A DNA stretch of 64,000 bases, taken from positions 8,661,501 to 8,725,500 of the forward strand of contig NC_016458.1 in assembly GCF_000226115.1 (NCBI RefSeq), in the 5' to 3' direction. A model generated the notes under the pieces. The model searched no databases. It was not told the origin of the DNA and saw only the letters and a program-made list of their open reading frames with translations. Of the stretch, positions 1-11,342 are shown one piece after another (the first letter of the stretch is position 1; each line of letters begins with the position of its first letter). The position numbers and the translations under genes were made by a program. Origin of the DNA: Thermothielavioides terrestris NRRL 8126. Its lineage: Eukaryota > Ascomycota > Sordariomycetes > Sordariales > Chaetomiaceae.

Positions 1-93
1 AATTAAAAACGTTGACCTGTTAGAAAGCTTGAAAATGCTACCCCTAAATACAGGAGATACTCTGGATTTGTCAATAGGTCACGTGGCATTTGC

Positions 94-137
94 CTTATCG
101 ATAAGCTATCTTATCGATAAGTTATCTTATCGATAAG
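94..137. promoter_or_regulatory. Three tandem CTTATCGATAAG palindromes
   Basis: The 12-base palindrome CTTATCGATAAG occurs at 94-105, 110-121 and 126-137, at an exact 16-base period, with spacers CTAT and TTAT. Each copy is two GATA-factor core sites (GATAAG) back to back. Fungal GATA factors (AreA/NIT2, SREA and WC types) bind such cores. The target gene is not visible: ERG8 starts about 2.4 kb downstream and the other neighbour lies outside the window. Confidence 0.55.
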
Positions 138-1585
138 GAGGTCTATCCGTCTTTGCAAATGCCCTCTCCTTTTGGTAAGCAACGTAGCAGTTAACCGTTT
201 GGATCCTTTGAAGCTTTGGATCTCTCATCAATTCCTATCACGATTCCGGTATCAACATGTCAGCTGGGGGGTATGGTCGTGCTCGTTGCGAGGTGTCGGT
301 GGGGGCGCACAGACCACTGCAGGGTGTGTCGTATTTCTAAGAAAGTTGTATTGTTTTTTTAAGAGGGTCGTTGCTTGTCGTGTTGCAGCCATTTCGCGAG
401 ATTCATGCCTCAGTCGCCAAACCGGCCAGGCGGGCAGCGAATGACGAATGAAACCACCGCAGCGGAAGACCCGGACGCGGGCTGAGTGGGGCTCTGTCCG
501 GGGAGGGCCACGTCTAACGAAGACAAACCGGGCCAAGTCGAAACCTGGAGGAAGGCGTGGAAGGTATGGTGGGGACAGGAGGCTCGAGCCTATTGGATCG
601 ACGTCCCCCTGTCGATCGCAACGCTCATTGGACCTGTTAATGCTCACTTCCATCCCATGTCTTCTTCCGCAACCAGTTGGCGTGAATGGTACTTTCTCGG
701 ATCTCCGACCCCAGGTCATCTAACATTTCCAGCAGCTCGGAGCTCGCACTTGTTCAAAGCCCGACTGCACTAAGATCGTGGGTGCGCCTGGGGGGACTTG
801 GGTTGACCGTTTTGTCGCCTTCTGCAGGAGCCATGTGCCACGCCCGGGGAGTGAGAGCTGAGAAGAATCTCGACTCCATAACTTTATCTCCTTCGAGGTC
901 GCCAAGAGCTTCGCAAGTGGTGAACGCATCTCCGTATTTCGTACGGAGTAGATCGAACATCAAGGACAGGAGGACGAGGCATCATCTTTCATCAGCTGCT
1001 TTGCGAGGCACATCGCGGACCGACCGCCTAAGGTTGGGCACCGTGAGCCAAGCTTGGCATTGTGTGTCCAGAGTGCTGCAACACGCAAACCGATCAATTG
1101 CTTGCGAAATGTCCACGCGTCCAGACGAAAGCCACCGCCCTGGGCATCCTTCGGGTGTCGGTTATCAGATCTTGGCCAAAAGAGGAAGGATGGGGGGGAT
1201 GCCTTGGGAGTCACATGTGCTTCGCCCACGAAAATTCACCGCGACGAGGCGGCTCGACGTTTCAGCCCGGCTGACGAGGCATCCACGGCACCAGAGCCGT
1301 AGCTCCGCCCCGCCCGCTCCATCAGCCCGTTCCGCGTCGTCAATCGCCGAGATTCTCCGGTCCTGGTCGGAAGCTGCTGCCTGCAGGATTTCAGGACTCG
1401 GCGATGGATGCCTCTTTTCAGCATCACATTCATCATTTCCAAGAGCGACGAAACTGCTGGCAACCATCCAAGTGAAGGTAAATATGGCAACATCAGCCAA
1501 AATCTGAGTCGAGTGCGGTGTTGGCTGCATACCCACCTCCCACACCCGGATCCAACGTCTGATAAAGACATGCATTTCCCAGTGT

Positions 1586-1680
1586 TGAATCTTCCCTTTC
1601 CTCCTTTCTTTCTTTTCTTTTTCCTTTTGTATTTTTTTTTCTTTTTTTTTTTTCCCTTTTTTCTCTTTTTTCCTATCGCA
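1586..1680 (+). repeat. Polypyrimidine (C/T) tract
   Basis: About 95 bases are almost entirely C and T on the plus strand, including runs of 8-13 T. It is low-complexity, non-coding DNA upstream of ERG8. Confidence 0.8.
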
Positions 1681-2564
1681 CCCTGACTGTCTGGCTCTCT
1701 GGTGGCTCAATGACAGCCATATGACGCTTCTCTATCCACAGTTTACACCGCCCCTTCCCCTCTCCCCCTCCCTCCTTCTTCCGGCCCAGCCTCTGCCCGC
1801 TCTGCCCCCTTGCTTACCTGAGTGGGTGCCTGGGTCACTGGTTCTGGTACAGTATTCCGTCCAATGGGCGCCGTTGACCGTGATGCTCGAGGGTCAGAGA
1901 TGAATGGCCAGGTATGCCGTGGTCGGCCACGCGACTGTTCAGGTCAAACTCGTAGTTAGATGACTTGATATCTGGGCGCAATTGATGAATTTGGTGGTGG
2001 TTGCGTTGATGGCTTTGATAGATTGATCGTGTGCGAGTGAGAATCAGGGTTAGGGCTGTATATGTAGGAGGCCACTCGCATTGTCCGGCGTATCCAAGTC
2101 ACACAGTCCAAAACGCACGTGTCTTAACTCTTGTAACAAGTGACGCAAACGGTGTTCACCAGACTGGGTAATCTGGTGTAGTTTATGAGGTCACATCTCG
2201 TGAAAATGCTCGAGTTGTTTGCTGCATCGAGGGGCTTGCGTTTTCCTTCAGGCCTCCACGCCCCGCATGCGGCCAATTACGGTTTCCCCTCGCAATTCGG
2301 GCTGCTAGCTTCACAGAGCCACAAGCCTCCCAAACATCCAACAACGGCCAATTGGACTGCTTGAACTTCTCACAGCCGGCGCTGAGTTCTCCCCAAGGTC
2401 CTGAGACTCGGTCGTAAACAAGACCTTTGGCGCGAGCTTCAGACGGCTTTTTGCCGCAGTCCGGACCGCTCTGTTGACTCCCCCCCTTGCCTTGTTTACC
2501 TCGCCGAAGCCCTCGTCCGAGTCCTTCCCCGCGGCATCCAGCGCACCCAGGACAGCTGAAAAGC

Positions 2565-4110
2565 ATGGCTGGCCCAAGAGACACGGCCGAGCGAGTCGGC
2601 GCCGTCGTCGTCTCGGCTCCCGGAAAGGTGCTTCTTGCGGGCGGCTACATTGTTCTCGACCGCAAGCACTCGGGTCTGGTCTTCGGTCTAAGTGCCCGTA
2701 TCCATGTGCTCGCTCAGGAGATACGGACTAGTGAAGGCGTCCATCTCTCCGAGATTGTTGTGCAAAGTCCCCAGTTTCTCAACGCCACCTGGCGGTACGG
2801 CTACCATCTCGTCGCCAACGGCGGCGGTATCAAGGTTACCCAGCTGCAATCGTAAGCTGCTCATCACGAAGGCCTGAAGAGAACCAACCCGGCTTACACA
2901 CTCCTACAGGGGCGCACCAGTTGACTCGAACCACTTCGTCGAGACAACGCTCAACTACGTCCTCTCCTACATTGTACAGGTGGACAAAGACCGGTCTGCG
3001 CACGGCTTGAAACCTGCATCTTTGCTCATCCTGGCCGACAACGACTACTACTCCAAACCCAAGCAGGAAGCCGAGAGGCCCTCCTCCAGCTCATCAGCCG
3101 GAGGGGAAGTGCCCTCAAACGCACCTCAAACGGGCCGAGACACGAACGGGCCCTCGACGACCGAGCCCAACGAAGAGCCCCTGTCGGCCGCCCAAATCGA
3201 GAAGCCCCCCCGGCCCCGGTTCCGCCATTTCGGCACCACCCTCCGTGACGCCCACAAGACCGGCCTCGGCTCCTCTGCTGCCCTCGTCACCTCGCTGACC
3301 GCCGCCCTCCTCTCCCACTATCTCCCACCGTCGCTTTTCGACCTCACCACCCAGGAGGGCAAGCGCGTCCTGCACAACCTGGCCCAGGTCGCGCACTGCT
3401 CCGCGCAGGGCAAGATCGGCAGCGGCTTCGACGTGGCCAGCGCCGTGTACGGCTCGTGTGTCTACCGCCGCTTCAGCCCCTCGCTGCTCGCCCGCCTGCC
3501 GGGGCCGGGCGAGGCGGGCTTCGCGGCCGCGCTGGCGGCGCTGGTGGACGACGGCGGCGGCCTGTGGGACTGCGAGATCCGCAAGGAGCTCGTCGGCCTG
3601 CCGCCCGGCGTGGCCATCCGCATGTGCGACGTCGACTGCGGCACGCAGACCGTCAGCATGGTGAAGAAGGTGCACGAGTGGCGGGACGCGAACCCCGAGG
3701 CGGTGGCGGGCGCGTACCAGGGCTTGCAGGCCCGGGTGGACGAGCTGGCGCGGGTGTTGAGGGAGCAGAGGACCGCGGAGATAGGTGCCGTCATGCGGCC
3801 CTTCAGGGATATGATGCGGAAGTTGGGGCGGGATAGCGGCGTGCCGATCGAGCCCGACAGTCAGGAGGCTATGCTGAACGCGCTGGAGAAGGTCGAAGGG
3901 GTGTACGGGACTGTCGTGCCTGGGGCGGGCGGGTACGATGCCGCTGCGGTGGTGATGCGGGATGACGCGGAGACGGAGAAGAGAGTCAGGGAGTTTCTGA
4001 GAGAGTGGAGTCGGACGAACGAGATACAGGTGCGCCTGATGAAGGTGAAGGGGGAAACAGAAGGTGTGCGGAAGGAGGATGTGGACGAGTTCAAGTTGTG
4101 GCTTCATTGA
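2565..4110 (+). CDS. ERG8: Phosphomevalonate kinase
   Basis: Phosphorylates 5-phosphomevalonate with ATP to 5-diphosphomevalonate in the mevalonate pathway to ergosterol and isoprenoids. Exons 2565..2851 and 2910..4110 join in frame to 495 residues; the 58-base intron has donor GTAAGC and acceptor CTACAG. It is a GHMP kinase: the N-terminal SAPGKVLLAGGY lies at residues 17-28, the glycine-rich ATP loop GLGSSAAL at 214-221, and a C-terminal GAGGYDAA near 434. A Ser/Pro/Thr-rich insert of about 50 residues (roughly 144-197) precedes the ATP loop and probably loops out. The start is the first ATG in frame; the frame extends further upstream without an ATG. Length fits fungal Erg8. The family call is firm; exon borders are inferred from splice consensus. 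Confidence 0.93.
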
Positions 4111-4598
4111 ACTGCCCACCGCGGATGACCTGGAGAGCTGCGGGGGATGGTTAGAAGGTACGGGAGCGGTTAGAGATACTGTTGATACCAGTTAATCTAA
4201 TCTTGGATCGTTGAGTGCAACGGGCATCGGGACGTGTGTTCCCACAAGGCCGGGTTGTCTCTCAGCCTCCATGCGACCTCGAACGAGCTGTTTCACTTTG
4301 CAGTTAAGCTAGAGAACCACACAGGCTTCACAGCATCGCAACTCGATCCCTGCGTTGTCTTGCACTCAGTCGACTCTCGACCAACTCCTCAATTAACCTG
4401 TCTTGCAACACCCACTTTAAGTAGTGACTCCCCAGACCCCCAGACCCTATGCCAATGATGTATGTATGACAATGAATGGAAGAATAAATGCGCTGTGGGT
4501 GAAAACACATTATCATTTCCTGAACACCAAACTAACGCCATCTCCGGCCCCCATTGCCTCTTCCCGGTATATCCCCTCTGCCAACCACCAAACCAAAC
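4111..4598. other. Convergent 3' region between ERG8 and the next gene
   Basis: 3' flanks of two converging genes. No ORF with family features and no RNA gene seen. Confidence 0.6.
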
Positions 4599-5685
4599 TC
4601 ACACTCCCACAAGCACCTTCCTCTCCGCCACCACACCCCCAAGAGAAGGCTCCAGCGGACTAACCGGGCTGCCCAGCTGGAACTCAAAGTCCATCTCCAA
4701 CAGATCCAGCCTCCTGGTCTGCACCTCCAAACTCCCAGCACCACCGACATCACCAGCATTAATAACAGGCGCACCCCCGTGCAAATCGACCGGCGAAATC
4801 GCCGTCACCACCACACCCTCCTTCCCACACCCATCCCCAGCACCCCCCACCCCAGACGGGTTCCCAAACAGCAGCAAATCCAAATCATTCGCCGACACCG
4901 ACGTCCTCATCCCAGCCCCTCCAGCCCCGGCCCCAAAACCAGCTCCCTCCACCTCTCTACCACCCTCCATCCCCATCCCCATGCCCACACCCACACCAGC
5001 AGCAGCACTACCACCAACCGTGCTGCTTCCACGCAGGGAGAAGGACCCAGCGCCGCCAGCCGAGCCATGGCGGCGCGCGGCAGCGGCGTGATGGGCATTA
5101 GGGGTGGGAACGGGGATGGGGATGGGGAGGGACAAGCGCGGCGGGGCGCTGGAGAGGCGCGAGGTCCGGCGAGGGGGGGCTATGGAGGGGGGGAAGTAGC
5201 CGGAGGATGAGGCGGCGGTGGTGGAAGGGGAGGGGGAGGGGATGGGAAAGGAGGTGGTGCTAGTGGTAATGGTGGTAGTGGTGGCGGCGGTGGTGGTGGT
5301 TGGGGGGAGATGGTCGGCGTCGATGGCGGCGATGCCGAGGCGGGAGGCGGCTGCTTTTTCTCGGAGGACGGAGATCCTGGTGGTGGTGGTGGGGAGTGTC
5401 TTAGTTCTCTTGGTCGGCATTGAAGAGAAGGAAAGGGGTAAAGGGTAAGGTAAGGAGGGGAGCATACTCGCCATCTGTGAGGCCGGGGAGGATGACGGTT
5501 TCCTTTTTGAAGTCGAACGGCTCGGACTGGGCGGTTGCGATTTGTTAGACGTGCTAGTTTGATGCGGAGGGGATTAGACGCACGATCTGGAGCTGACGCT
5601 TCCTGCGCCGGAGGCCGACCATCTCTTGCAGAGACGTGTAGAATCGCTTGACTTCTGAGTAAACGTTCATGGCTGCCATGGTCAT
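4599..5685 (-). CDS. Unrecognised protein with short conserved-looking N-terminus and low-complexity tail
   Basis: Three exons on the minus strand, 5685..5584, 5526..5468 and 5376..4599, join in frame to 312 residues. Intron 1 has donor GTGCGT, a TCTAAC branch and CCCAG; intron 2 has GTATGC, an ACTAAG branch and CACCAG. Three in-frame ATGs (5685, 5679, 5670) compete as start. The first 75 residues are helical and charged (VYSEVKRFYTSLQEMVGLRR, then SEPFDFKKETVILPGL, then EISVLREKAAASRLGI) and look like a real folded region. The rest is Thr/Pro/Ser- and Gly/Met-rich low complexity, ending in an acidic hydrophobic segment (SANDLDLLLFG). I do not recognise the family. A nuclear or adaptor role cannot be claimed from sequence alone. 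Confidence 0.6.
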
Positions 5686-6530
5686 GGAGTTGCCGTTGCT
5701 GGATTAGGCGGAAACTAGGAGAACTGTGTGAAAAGACAAGACCGAACAAGAGCACCGAAGGATCTCCAAGCCGCAAAGATATGATGGAACGATGAGAGCC
5801 CCGGAAAGACCTCCGAGCGGCAAATATACTATGAGTCGGTTCCAGACTGGTGGCACCGACGGGACGAAAACGATGGACAACGACGAAGCCTTGGTACAGC
5901 AGACACGGCTGGCGCGGTCGATGGAACAGCAACGACTGGCCGTTAGCGCTCCCAGCTGAGTGGAACGAGCGGGAGGGAGGAAGCGGATCGAAACGAGTGT
6001 GGTCCAAATTACGAAGGTGATGGTTATTGAAACAAAGGAGCGGCCTGGGTAGTCGAGAAGCTCGTTGAGCAAAGTTCCAGCTCGGCGAACGTTTCCTTTT
6101 TGTAGGCAGCTTGGACGGCGGTGACCCGCCACCACGGGCCTGGTACAAAGAAAGGGCTGGGGGGGGCACATAGCCGAGGGATGGTGGGAAGATGTCAAAG
6201 AAACCTCACTGCACGGCATCAGATCGCCAATCCATACCGCTCTCGTGTGCTCCCTTAAGTGAGCGCGAATCAGAGCGAAAAGGTTGGCATGCGAAAAGTC
6301 CATGAAAGCGAATGCCGACGTAACTTGAGTCGTTCCGGCTCCCCCTGAAAAACCAGCATCTTGGAATTTGTCTCAACCATAATGGGATATCCTCTGAGAC
6401 AAGTCCCAAAACTCACGTGTCTCAAGAAGGCAGAATTGGCTCTTTCGAGATATTAATTTAAACCCCGACGTTTGCGCAATTGATGGCATCCCTTGCCGGA
6501 TTTCTCCCTGCATCTAGGCGAGCCGAAACC
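5686..6530. other. Upstream region of the 4599..5685 gene
   Basis: Non-coding, between the 5' end of the unrecognised gene and the 3' end of the aldehyde dehydrogenase. Open frames here have no motif support. Confidence 0.55.
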
Positions 6531-8055
6531 CTATTTGGGGTAATCCTTCAGATGATAGCTCTTCAACTTGACGAATTGGTCAAAACCAAATCTGCTCAGC
6601 GTGACACCCTTTCCGGAGTTCTTCCACCCCGTCCATGCCAGGTCCTGTTTGCGTGTCAGCGGCATCCAGCACTCCGGTGTGCGATCCGACTTACGGGACT
6701 CGGGAAATCGCAGCGGTTGACGAAAACGGTGCCGGCCTCAACCTTTTCGCAAAGTTCGTAGCCCTTTTCGGTGTCTTTCGTCCAAATGCTGGCCGTTAAG
6801 CCGAACTCGCTGTCGTTCATGAGTTCCACGGCCTCCTCATCGCTCTTCACCTTCATCACTGGGATAACAGGACCGAAGGTCTCGTCCTTCATGACGGTCA
6901 TGCTGTGATCCACATTTGTGAGCAGAGTCGGGACAACAAAGTTCCCTCTCTCCGGAAGCCGGTCGAATGTCTCGTTCGCGGGGGTGGCATTGACGGCACC
7001 CTTGTCCAGTGCATCCTTGATGTGCGCCAGGTAGGTTTCTTTAGATCGCTTCGAGATGACTGGGCCAAGATGCGTGTCTTTGTCCAGCGGATCGCCGAGC
7101 TTGTACCCTTTGAGGACGTTCTGCAGAGCCGAGACGAACTCATCGTGGATGGATTCGTCAACATAGACCCGCTCTATCGAGCAGCAGCTCTGGCCCGAGT
7201 TGAACACAGCGCCGTCCACGATCTCCTCGGCCGCCCACGCAATGTCGACGTCCCCGCGGACGTATGCCGGATCCTTGCCTCCCAGCTCCAGCCCCACATT
7301 GACGATGCGGTCCGAAGCCGCCTTCTGGACAGCCAACCCGCCAGCCACCGAGCCGGTGAAGCAAACCAGCGCAATCTTTGGGTTTCTCACGATGGTCTCG
7401 ATAATCATAGGCGAGCCGGAGTGGAAGTACTGGATCACGCCGTTAGGCAGACCAGCCTCGGCGAACGCCTTGGCGACCTGCTCGACGACGGTGGGCGTCT
7501 GGGGCGACGGCTTGAGGATGACCGAGTTACCGCAAAGGAGCGCCGGTATCAGGGCGTTGACCAGGATCAAGTACGGATACTGCCAGAGGATCGTCAGTTC
7601 GGCCGTACCCTTTACTTTCTATCCCCAGCCTAGCCCGGTGCAACACGTACGTTCCAGGCAAAGATGATCAGCACCGGACCGACAGGCACCTTGCGGATAA
7701 ACCTTTTGAAGCCCTTCTCTGCCTCCCCGGGCGTGTCCTGCAGGACGTCCTCGCTGACTTTGAGGAGATACTCGGCCCTCTTTATGGCAGTGGCGATTTC
7801 CTTGGGTGTGTAAGCGATGGGGCGGCCCATCTGAACCGTCAGCTCGGTAGCCAGCTCATCTTTCCTCTGGTCGAGGATCTTGAGAGCCTTCTTGATGATG
7901 TCTTGGCGCTGTTGCAGCGTCGTCTTGCGCCACAAGTCGAACGCTCTGGTGGCAATCTCGGGGAGCTGCTCGAGGTCTTGGGGCGAGATGCCGTTGCGCG
8001 TCAGGATGGGCTCGTCCGTCGTGGGGGAGATGGTGCGGATGACTTCGACCGACAT
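6531..8055 (-). CDS. NAD(P)-dependent aldehyde dehydrogenase
   Basis: Oxidises an aldehyde to the acid with NAD(P)+; substrate not deducible, though the architecture is like the succinate-semialdehyde/broad-specificity branch. Exons 8055..7651, 7579..6695 and 6644..6531 join in frame to 467 residues. Introns carry GTACGT...GGCAG and GTAAGT...AACAG. ALDH signatures are in order: cofactor-site FTGS at 209-212, general base Glu233 in LELGGKDP, catalytic Cys267 in GQSCC, and the ETFGPVIPV motif. The last exon supplies the conserved C-terminal segment around WTGWKNSGKG. No leader peptide is evident, so it is probably cytosolic. The start at 8055 lies just upstream of the folded domain; the frame runs further upstream but that part looks unlike ALDH. 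It is divergent from ESF2; overlapping GATAAG sites lie about 210 bases upstream. Confidence 0.92.
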
Positions 8056-8644
8056 GATTGCGGGCGGACTGTCGCGAGCAGTCCGTGTGAGCTTGGTAAA
8101 GACAACCCTTTGATTCGTTTCTGGGATTTTGATGTCGCGGGCAGAACAGGCGTGAACTGGGGTTGAGGAGGAGCCGATCTCGGCCATCCATCTGCCACGG
8201 CAATTGCCCCTCGTGTACCCCTCCAACTACCCGCTAGTTGCCGTCATAAAATCAGATACGCCGATAAGATAAGATAAGGCAGCCATGCCAGAGGATAGCA
8301 CTTGACAGTTAGAGAGACTTAGCCGACGATTCGTCCTCAACACTGTGTGCCGCAAGTTACAATAAACGGCCACCAGAATAGGCAGGAAATCCCAAGAAAA
8401 TTGCTGTAAGGGAAATTCATGTAGTTTTGCTTTTTTTCAATGGAGAAATTCCGGCAAGCTCTCTGTAGCTCCTTCTCTTGTGATGCTGGTTCCGAGAAGT
8501 ACCATGTTTGCTTAACAGCCGGAGGTGCACGGACACCTCGACTGCTCTTGTGCCTGCCGGAAATTTTGGATGAACCAAAACCTAAGAAACGCGAGTTGAT
8601 GTTCTCCGTCTTCTCGCGGGGTTCAGATTACAGCGACGCCCACC
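8056..8644. other. Divergent promoter between aldehyde dehydrogenase and ESF2
   Basis: About 590 bases separate two divergent starts. It holds three overlapping GATAAG cores (8263-8278). No gene seen. Confidence 0.6.
8263..8278 (+). promoter_or_regulatory. Three overlapping GATAAG sites
   Basis: GATAAG occurs at 8263-8268, 8268-8273 and 8273-8278, a 5-base period. GATA-type factors recognise this core. It lies about 210 bases upstream of the aldehyde dehydrogenase start and about 370 bases upstream of ESF2. Binding and function are inferred. Confidence 0.4.
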
Positions 8645-9721
8645 ATGTCCTCAGACAAGCGAAACGAATTCCTTGACGCCGGCGACAGCGACGATGATGT
8701 CGGCCGAGGCTCTAACTCCGAAGACGATTTCCAGAAGGGCGGGCGCAGTGCAAAGCGGAGGAAGGTAGAGGACGATCAGAGCGACGCCGAGGAGTTCAGC
8801 GATCAGGAAGACGGCCACAGCGAGGATGGCGGTGCAAGGTTGGCGAAGGGAACAACAGAGTCTTCTGGAGCAAACACAGACGAGCAAGGGGCAGACAAGC
8901 AACCAAAGAGTGACAAGTCGCTGTCGAGGCCAGAACTCCCTGGCGTATCGAAGCCTCTGACGAAGAAGAACCTCGTGGCAACCGAGGCTGCAATCAAAAA
9001 GTCGGGCGTGGTCTATCTGTCCAGGATCCCGCCTTTCATGAAGCCCGCCAAATTGCGCTCCTTGCTCGAGCCGTACGGCAAGATCAACAGGATATTCCTC
9101 ACCCCGGAGGACCCTCAGGAGCACAGCCGTCGTGTCCGCAACGGAGGGAACAAGAAGCGGTGTTATACCGAGGGCTGGGTCGAGTTCGTGAAGAAGAAGG
9201 ATGCGAAAAAGGCGTGCGACCTGTTGAACGCCCAGACGATTGGCGGCAAAAAGTCGAGCTGGTACCGGGATGACGTGTGGGCCATGAAGTATCTGAAAGG
9301 GTTTAAGTGGTGAGTTCGCGTAATCCAGAGGGACGATGGATTAGTTTGGTGAGACGGCTGACCGCCGACCGGTACTAGGCACCACCTCACCGAACAAATC
9401 GCCGCCGAAAATGCCGAGCGGGCCAGCAGAATGAGGGCCGAAATTGCCAAGACGACGCGCGAGAACAAAGAGTTCGTCCGCAATGTCGAAAGGGCCAAGG
9501 CGCTCAATGGCATGCAGGCCAAGGCTGCAGCCAAACGGAAGAAGACCCTGGGGGAGGAAGAAGAGGACGGCCCCGCAGGTGACAAGGAGGCCGACATGCC
9601 GCAAGACGCACCGGGACAGCAAAGGAGGCGGACATTCAAACAGATACCCCTGGCGAAAAAAAGGAAGCTGGAGGAACAACCGCCCGAGCAGGTGCAGAGA
9701 GTGCTCAGCAAGATCTTTTGA
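8645..9721 (+). CDS. ESF2: ESF2/ABT1-family 18S rRNA processing factor
   Basis: Nucleolar RNA-binding protein of the small-subunit processome; yeast Esf2 helps early cleavages that release 18S rRNA. Exons 8645..9309 and 9379..9721 join in frame to 335 residues; intron donor GTGAGT, acceptor TACTAG. Residues 1-110 are acidic and Ser-rich with a basic KRRK patch typical of nucleolar proteins. An RRM-like domain spans about 121-215 (GVVYLSRIPP, then the aromatic/basic WVEFVKKKDAKKAC). The splice rebuilds the family signature FKWHHLTEQIAAENAERASR, followed by a basic coiled-coil tail. Family length is normal. Confidence 0.92.
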
Positions 9722-10019
9722 TCCGTGTTGAGTCAGTCAACAAAGCAAGGCATTGTTTATGCTTCTATCAGGCTCTCTTTTTGGTCGCAGTTCCGTGCGT
9801 ATACCCCAACCGACATTGGTTCTTGTTGACTCTGCCGTCGGCAGATAGTTGTCGAGCTTTGTCCTTCTGAGACATCGGTGTCCAGCGCTATGGCTTCACC
9901 ACTCCCGCGAAATGGGTAAATATAACCTTGAACCGTCCTCATCGACGGTATCGTGGACAACTTCAAGCGCCTCCACATCAGTCTCCTGAGTGTGCACTGT
10001 TCCCTTCTGCTCGCAAGCA

Positions 10020-11342
10020 ATGGCTGACCCAAACTCGGCTCAGCTCAACCGGCCCTGGCACAGTCGAGAGAAGCCGGACGCTGCGCGACTCCAATCAGCC
10101 GTCCAACAACTGTGCATCTCACGCGAACAGGTCGCCGAGCTGCAAGGTTACATCAAGAGGCTCCTGGACGAGGAAAGAGATGCCCAGCAATTCCCTATCG
10201 AACTGCTGCTCATAGGGAGGTTTCAGCGTGAGTGGGAAGCATGGCTCAAGACGCCCTTGGACCAAACGCACTCAGCTCTCAGGGACTGCGTCGCCGCCTT
10301 GCGACAGGGCATTCCCCTTCTCCAGCCCTCGACGGCGCGGTTGGCCCCGATCAATGATGCTTCAGTACAAGATGGTCACACAGTTGCCCTCGGCTCTTCC
10401 CACGGATCTGATACTGGACCCGTCACCCAGCGAAGCGGATGGCCAAGCACTGTTCAATCGTTCCCGTTGACCTCCCTGACGCCTCCGACTACACGCGACT
10501 CACAAACACGCGCCGACGATTCCACGAGTGGTCCACTCGAATCCTTCAGGAGGCGCTGTGTTGGACACTTGCCTGGCCTCAGCCATGAGATCTTCGAAAT
10601 ACACGACATTCCCAAGCGCAACCCCACGCTGGTCATAGTCGAGAACGGCCCGGTCGGCATCAGTCCCGTCATCGAGTCCTCAGCGAGCGGGAACGAACCC
10701 GACAGTCCCATTCTGGGCGACAAGCTGGTCGTGGCTCCTCTCAGCAGCACCGACCCCGCAGGGCAATACCAGGCCGATGACACCTCGAGACCGCAAAGGC
10801 CGCTCCGCGGGACTCAGAACACCGAACCCAGCAAAGCGCCGCTCTCTGGCGGCAGCTCTTCACGCCAGTCCGTCCGGGCAGGACCCTCGCTCCGCGACCC
10901 CGGGCACGCCGACGCAAGCCACCGGCATCAACAACGCCTCCCGAACCTGCGCCCCCCTCTCGCAGACGCATGCCCTCCACGCCCGACCCTGCGAGCAACA
11001 ACCAAGCGCCTCTCCGCCCCGCCGTCCAGCAGCGCCCCTCTCACTGAACAACCACCACCGCGCTGCCGCCCAACCACCCACCCCAGCCTCACCCCTACCC
11101 TAGCCAACACCACCACCACGCACACTCCCAACAACGTCATGATCAGCAACAGTAGTCACAAGAGTACCAGCTCTCAGCCTCCAAAAGCAAGCGCCATTGC
11201 TCCCCACGCCCACCGCCGCCATCCACCCACCAGCAGCCTGCCAAGCAGCACCCTCCTCCTCCATCCAGGCTCCGCGGAGACAGAAGAAGTTGGCGCTCGC
11301 GCCCGAGGCCCAGCTCCGGGCTGGGGCCCGGCTTCCGTCTGA
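10020..11342 (+). CDS. Unrecognised low-complexity protein; 3' half uncertain
   Basis: A single open frame from ATG 10020 gives 440 residues. Residues 1-110 look genuinely coding, with a helical segment (REQVAELQGYIKRLLDEERD) and FQREWEAWLK. The middle is polar and Ser/Thr-rich, with a hydrophobic IPKRNPTLVIVENGPVGISP. From about 10850 the frame becomes Pro/Thr/His-rich and less protein-like. Another forward frame over the same DNA reads more like natural protein but is broken by TGA at 11045-11047 and TAG at 11153-11155. So either an unnoticed intron shifts frame, or the 3' half is decayed, or the tail is simply disordered. No family recognised. Confidence 0.45.
   Translation: MADPNSAQLNRPWHSREKPDAARLQSAVQQLCISREQVAELQGYIKRLLDEERDAQQFPIELLLIGRFQREWEAWLKTPLDQTHSALRDCVAALRQGIPLLQPSTARLAPINDASVQDGHTVALGSSHGSDTGPVTQRSGWPSTVQSFPLTSLTPPTTRDSQTRADDSTSGPLESFRRRCVGHLPGLSHEIFEIHDIPKRNPTLVIVENGPVGISPVIESSASGNEPDSPILGDKLVVAPLSSTDPAGQYQADDTSRPQRPLRGTQNTEPSKAPLSGGSSSRQSVRAGPSLRDPGHADASHRHQQRLPNLRPPLADACPPRPTLRATTKRLSAPPSSSAPLTEQPPPRCRPTTHPSLTPTLANTTTTHTPNNVMISNSSHKSTSSQPPKASAIAPHAHRRHPPTSSLPSSTLLLHPGSAETEEVGARARGPAPGWGPASV

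Larger units (their letters stand above)
1..2564. other. Non-coding stretch upstream of ERG8
   Basis: No convincing gene. Open frames here lack family motifs and coding-like composition. It holds a triple GATA palindrome (94-137), a long pyrimidine tract (about 1586-1680), and the promoter and 5' leader of ERG8. The first 160 bases are AT-rich. Confidence 0.6.

Noticed and set aside
686..1507. 273-codon plus-strand frame in the first 2.5 kb
   Set aside because: No domain, no typical start context, composition like non-coding DNA; overlapped by an equally open minus-strand frame.
1165..1710. Minus-strand frame with a Lys-rich N-terminus
   Set aside because: The Lys/Glu run comes from translating the pyrimidine tract; no other coding support.
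2046..2056. GGGTTAGGGC, telomere-like word
   Set aside because: Single copy only, not a telomere array; the window is chromosome-internal.
3115..4119. 334-codon frame antisense to ERG8
   Set aside because: Shadow of GC-rich ERG8 codons (His/Leu/Arg/Pro-rich); the sense frame has clear kinase motifs.
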